DNA of 64,000 nt from Rutpela maculata (taxonomy: Eukaryota; Arthropoda; Insecta; Coleoptera; Cerambycidae), in NCBI GenBank assembly GCA_936432065.2, contig OW386289.2, positions 13,501,077 through 13,565,076 on the forward strand, read 5' to 3'. Made by a program: the position numbers and the translations under genes. The notes beneath the pieces are model-generated. The model did not search any database. It was given only the letters and a program-made list of their open reading frames with translations, and was not told the DNA's origin. Within the stretch, counting starts at the first letter, position 1; each line of letters begins with the position of its first letter. Below are positions 59,395 through 64,000 of this stretch, piece after piece.

Positions 59395-60924
59395 AACCTG
59401 CAATACCACAAAACATACTCTTATTAATACAGATACAAATAAAATGTTAAAAATTAGCAATACTTATCTGTGATACGTGATGGTTACAGTTTATTATTTC
59501 TCTTCCCTTCCTTTCCCTCTTTGATTTGTTTTATTGCATTACACCACAAACACTAGAGAGTTCTGGATTATATATGAAATTAATCACTAATATTTCTCTC
59601 AAGATCGCTAATCGCACGTGCCAAGATATGTATTATTTTTCAAATACCCACCACTCACTTAGCAACTTAAAATTATGTCTTACACTTTATATTTAGCTTA
59701 AGTGACGGCGCATAAAAAGGGGCTGCTAAGAGACGTCTGGCCTCGGTCACCTCTGACTTGAGACTCTATATCTTTCTTATTTATAATTAAAATAAATTTT
59801 ATTTCATTACATTATTTTCCTCACCCTGTATAATAGTATATTTGGATTTTTAACTACTTTACTCTTTTCCATATTTAACATGTACCTTCAATATGAAACA
59901 CGAAAAAAAAGCATATTAATATTTTTAAACTGGCATGTGACTGCACATCAGGTTCATCTTACTTTCCTGCAAAATAAATAGCATCCTGCTTGTCGCCACC
60001 GCGTTAAAAATAAATCGTTTCCCACGAAAATAAATAAGGCAGAATTCGCATTGGAATGAAGGTGAAATATATTCCAGCAGCATTTGCTAGTACATGGGTC
60101 GATGATATCAGCAGCAGAGCATCGGGCGGGTGCACTAAGTCTGCGGCTAAACTCCTGACTCTGACTTCTCCTGCCTCAGGAAGACGGGAATAACAAGTGC
60201 AGATAACTTACACGCTATACCAAATGTATTATGCACCTATACACTCAATAACTTACAATGCTCAGCGAAAGCGAAAATATCTTATGTAAAATGCATGTTT
60301 ACGGCCGAGGAAGGATTCAAATAGGTTCACAGTTTTATTATCAGTTTACGTAAACATGTAATATTCTTCTGTAATAGCTACTGGATGTATTAAAGAATAT
60401 GCTTTTTGGGAAGAGAAGTTGCATAATGCAACGGTTTTTTAATTTTATATTGTACAGTGTTAATATACAGTGTGTCTATTTTACCAGACCCACGCCAAAT
60501 ATCTCGCTTAACATCTATTGTAGGAGAAAAAGTTTTAGTAAAAGTTATCCCAATTTTTGTATTTCACTAAAAAGAAATTCGGAATCCATTGCTTACTTTG
60601 TGAGACATACCGGGTGGCTCAGCCGATAGAGACACTCTTGTAACTTCTGGATGGGCGAATAGATTATGTTAAAATTTGGTGAAGTGATATGGGATGAAAT
60701 TTCCAATTATATGATGTAAAGAACCAACATGGCCGACTTCCGGTTTCGATGCAATTTACATGAAAATCAAATTTTTAAATAGGACAATCTGTATAGTTTT
60801 GCATATTTGGATCCTGCTAGCCAAAATACATATGATCCTCAAATATTATTTTGATCTTAAAAAAATATTTAAAAAAAATTATCAAAACATTTATTTTTTT
60901 TTATTATAAAAGTACGAAGAGAAT
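59395..60924. other. No gene seen
   Basis: Near 60606, CGGGTGGCTCAGCCGATAGA is A-box-like; a PolIII-type repeat is possible but no B box was found. ACATGGCCGACTTCCGG at 60728 is satellite-like wording. Otherwise unremarkable. Confidence 0.4.
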
Positions 60925-60998
60925 AGTCCATTCAAATTAGGGAAAAAAACGCCGTTTTAGAGAAAAATTTTGAACAGCAGTTTCTCTGCATAGATATA

Positions 60999-61540
60999 GA
61001 CTGGCGGTGCATGACCAATCAGGTGCAACGTTTTTAAAATGTATGCCAATCATATATATGAATGAAATTATTATGAATATGCCAGAAACGCAAATTTTAG
61101 GCAGTCGTCGCGTGCAAAAGGGTGTGCAAATCGATTTTTTTTGTTTTTTTTTTTTTTTTTAATTTTAAAATGGATGCCAATAGTGCCAAACAATAAGCCG
61201 TGAAAAAGAATCCAGCGAAAATTCATTGGCATGCAGTTTCCGCGCGCAAAACAACTGTTAATGCGCACATTAAATCGTAAAATTTTTCGGTGTTCTTGAT
61301 TTTGGATGATTTTGATTTTGAATTTTTTTTCAAGGCTTTTCGTTTGGCACTATTGGCATCCATTTTAAAATTAAAAAAAAAAACAAAAAAAAAACAAAAA
61401 AAAATCGATTTGCACACCCTTCTGCACGCGACGACTGCCTAAAATTTGCGTTTCTGGCATATTCATGGTAATTTCATTCATATATATGATTGGCATACAT
61501 TTTAAAAACGTTGCACCTGACTGGTCATGTACCACCAGTC
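60999..61540. mobile_element. 542-bp TA-flanked fold-back MITE
   Basis: Ends GACTGGCGGTGCATGACC and GGTCATGTACCACCAGTC, flanked by TA at 60997-60998 and 61541-61542. The arms are inverted for about 220 bp (GGCAGTCGTCGCGTGCA versus TGCACGCGACGACTGCC; ATGGATGCCAATAGTGCCAA versus its complement). Non-coding. Confidence 0.88.
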
Positions 61541-61623
61541 TAATAGTAAGTACTCAACTTTTAGAACAATTTTTTGCTTATGCGCAGAAAAAAAAGACAT
61601 GATTTTTGAGATATATACATATA

Positions 61624-63638
61624 CAGTGTGTCCCAGGATAGATGTAACAAAAGGTGTAATGGACCAAAAATTTTGGAATTTTGGAATGGTATTTGGGGAT
61701 TGAGTCCTGCTTGTTGTAAAACTAAAGTATACCAAAAATGACTTGATTTGGTGTTCTACAGGGTGTTTTATAAGCAAAGTTGTAAAAATCACCACTAATA
61801 AAGTACCTTTATTTTTCAAAATATGAAAAAATTCCACAAAGAAAAAAGTTATTTAGAATGCAATTTTATATCAAATTTCAGGAATATAAAATTATTATTT
61901 TTTTGAAACTTCCCATTTCTTCAATAAACTAGTATTTTATTTTGAATCATTCAATTAAAACAGCATAGAAATTATTTTTTGTGAATTAATATTTAAAGTT
62001 ATGTAGAAGCTAAAAGTAGGCTATGAGAAAAGCAATGGATACACATTTATTATTGACATATCTGTCAAACGTAGTATTATCCTTAATTTCTGTTTCAAAT
62101 TAACGAAACAAGCATAAAAAATTAAGTGAAAATGGTACTCACAGTGCGTGAAAAAATTTATATTGTGCAATGCTACGGAATTGGCGGTGAAAACTCCTGG
62201 TAGTGTTCTTAACATGAAAAGAAAAATAAAAGCATATGATGAAGACAATGTTGGGGCTATTATAGCTCATGCCTCTGTTATAGAAAATCCTAGGATGCCA
62301 CTAAGAGAGAGATCAGCTCTTATTAATATTAGCAAGTCTGAACTCCAAAGAATTTACAAGGCAAAGAAAATTAGGGCATATAAAGCAAATTATAAACATA
62401 CGCTTGAAGAGGGAGATGACGGCCGTAGGTTGGATTTTTGTTTGACCATTGGAGAAAAAATCATGGAAGAGAAATTTTTTCATCATTTCATAATTTTCTC
62501 AGATGAATCCACATTCACAACCAATGGTGATGTTTTGTCTCAGAATTGTCGGTTTTGGACTTCTGAAAATCCAAATTTTAAAATTCATTGTAGAAGACAA
62601 TATTATAAAAAAGTGAATGTGTGGTGTGCCCTTTCTTATCACGTTGGAGTTATTGGACCTTATTTCATTGAGGGAAGGTTAAACCAGCACACTTATTTAC
62701 AGCTTCTTGAAAGATTTTCTGAAGAACATTTAAATATTTTAAGAGATATGCCTTTAGTTCATTTTCAACATGATGGTTGCCCTGGTCACTCCACAGAAAT
62801 GGTTAATCGGTGGTTGAATTTAAATTTTGGAGAAAATTGGATTGCCAGGAATGGACCGATCAAGTGGCCGGCGAGATCCCCAGACCTATCAATATTGGAT
62901 TTCTTTTTATGGGGTCGCCTCAAGCGGTTGGTTTACGCTGAACCACTTCCTTACGATGTAGAAGTATTGAAGCAGAGAATTACAAATGCCGTAAACCCCA
63001 TCATATTCGAAACAGTTTTAAGGACTTCAGGCGAAGGATCGAAATGTGTGTGGATGTGGGTGGTAGCTAAGTCGAATAATAAAAAAATCGTGAACATTGT
63101 TTTGTATTGGTCAATAATTAATTTGTTTGTAAATCTGTTATGTTTTTGATATTTATTACTTGTTATAATTTTTAAACCTCATTAATTTTCTGTCAGTAAT
63201 TGTTTCTTGTTTTACAATTAGTTCGATTAACATTATACCTTCTTACATCTCGTATATTCAATTTTTTATTTACCAATAGCCTACTTTTTGAGATGATTAA
63301 GTTTTGCTCCTACACAACTTTAAATATGAATTCAACTCTTAATTCGCAAAAAATGGGAAGTTTCAAAAAAATAATTTTATATTCCTGAAATTTAGTATAG
63401 AGGTATAAAATTGCATTATAAATTACTTTTCTTAGTGGAGTTTTTTCATATTTTGAAAAATAGGTACTTTATTAGTGGTGATTTTTACAGCTAAAACACC
63501 CTGTAGAACACCAAATCAAGTCATTTTTGGTATACTTTAGTTTTACAACAAGCAGGACTCAATCCCCAAATACCATTTCTTAATTCCAAAATTTTTGGTC
63601 CATTACACCTCTTGTTACATCTATCCTGGGACACACTG
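61624..63638 (+). mobile_element. Mariner-type transposon 2, TIRs about 290 bp
   Basis: Ends CAGTGTGTCCCAGGATAGAT and ...ATCTATCCTGGGACACACTG, flanked by TA at 61622-61623 and 63639-63640. Arms match inverted for about 290 bp (GATTGAGTCCTGCTTGTTGT; CTACAGGGTGTTTTA versus TAAAACACCCTGTAG). The unit is 2,015 bp with one transposase pseudogene. Inserted into the family copy described at 60927. Confidence 0.93.
62131..63070 (+). pseudogene. Tc1/mariner-superfamily transposase (mariner 2, DD41D), frameshifted
   Basis: The likely start is ATG 62131 (MVLTVREKIYIVQCYG), which shifts frame near 62190. The main frame then carries SALINISKSELQRIYKAKKI (helix-turn-helix region) and the DDE core: FSDESTF, FQHDGCPGHSTEM and SPDLSILDFFLWGRLKRLVY. 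There are 41 residues between the second and third Asp, which is DD41D spacing. A second shift near 63020 moves to KDFRRRIEMCVDVGGS and a stop at 63068-63070. The core is about 40% alike (by eye) to mariner 1, sharing TFTTNG, SQNCRFW, ENP and KVNVWC, so the two are related subfamilies, not copies of each other. Confidence 0.92.
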
Positions 63639-64000
63639 TATATACGTTTTTTTTTGAATGCAAATATTTCGAAAAGCACGCTATTTTGGGGATAAATGAA
63701 CTTAAATAAACTTGTTCAGAATGAGATGTTCTACAAAAAAGCTCTTATACATTTTTCGATTATCCCATTGGTTTTTCCGGAAAAGCTTCTTGAAGAATAT
63801 ATACATTGGTTTTTTCGTGTTTTTTTTTTTTCATTTGGACATATATATCTCGGAAAGTACGCATTTTTAAAGCTAAATGAACATCAGTAAACTTCTAAAA
63901 GGGTTCTATATATCTGAGAGATATATACGTCAAAATGAAAAAAAAAACACGAAACAGCAAATATATATACATTCTTCAAGAAGCTTTTCCGGAAAAAACG

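Larger units (their letters stand above)
60927..64000 (+). repeat. 'TAGTCCACTCAAATTAGGA' family copy split by two insertions
   Basis: Starts AGTCCATTCAAATTAGGG at about 60927, continues GAACAGCAGTTTCTCTGCAT, is cut by a MITE (60999-61540), resumes with AGTACTCAACTTTTAGAAC and TTTTGCTTATGCGCA, is cut by mariner 2 (61624-63638), and resumes with CTTGTTCAGAATGAGATG. The uninterrupted order can be read in the copy at 23068-23535. At 63930 to the end the sequence turns back as an inverted arm (AAGAAGCTTTTCCGG). Confidence 0.8.

Overview
The window looks like AT-rich nuclear DNA from an insect or closely related arthropod. It carries CR1/Jockey-type LINEs, Tc1/mariner elements, a hAT fossil, a 5S-derived SINE, tRNA-headed SINE-like repeats and many fold-back repeats. 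One locus looks like a host gene. Nothing seen fixes the order or species. Almost every transposon gene is broken by frameshifts or stops.

Layout. 0.9-3.9 kb: 5'-truncated LINE, minus strand. 5.7-10.0 kb: longer LINE, minus strand, with an ORF1 remnant. 10.7-11.0 kb: 76-bp tandem array. 12.0-16.4 kb: TA-flanked inverted-repeat unit holding a 108-bp satellite, a nested MITE and copies of a dispersed family. 18.8-25.5 kb: nested inverted-repeat structure around a broken gene with a CXC-type end. 28.9-30.2 kb: tandem duplications, a 26-bp palindrome and a LINE RNase H-end fragment. 31.0-34.1 kb: serine-protease-homologue gene cut by a mariner. 34.6-41.5 kb: inverted repeats and MITEs. 42.5-44.9 kb: second CXC-gene element, with a recognisable intron. 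47.8-53.3 kb: hAT fossil with a 3.65-kb palindromic element inside it. 53.6-54.8 kb: small LINE and other transposon fragments. 56.0-58.6 kb: third CXC-gene element. 59.0-59.4 kb: 5S-headed SINE with a long TAAA tail. 60.9 kb to the end: older repeat interrupted by a MITE and a second mariner.

Most notable: three unlike elements (about 21.7-24.2, 42.5-44.9 and 56.0-58.6 kb), each with long terminal inverted repeats, carry remnants of one gene family. Its members show acidic D-x-D motifs reminiscent of FEN1/XPG-type PIN nucleases, a PPTE...H...RV block and a cysteine-rich CXC end. Their arms share a subterminal motif, roughly TATGTATTTTG...GCTGAATCCGAA, with a non-coding MITE (39.1 kb) and with the palindromic element (47.9-51.5 kb), which encodes a different protein family. 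The MITE and palindrome have CACAGG ends and 3-bp TTA duplications; the 56.0-kb element fits a TAA duplication. I infer one transposon group with two kinds of associated protein. Second: the protease-homologue frame is exactly restored if the mariner and one TA are removed.
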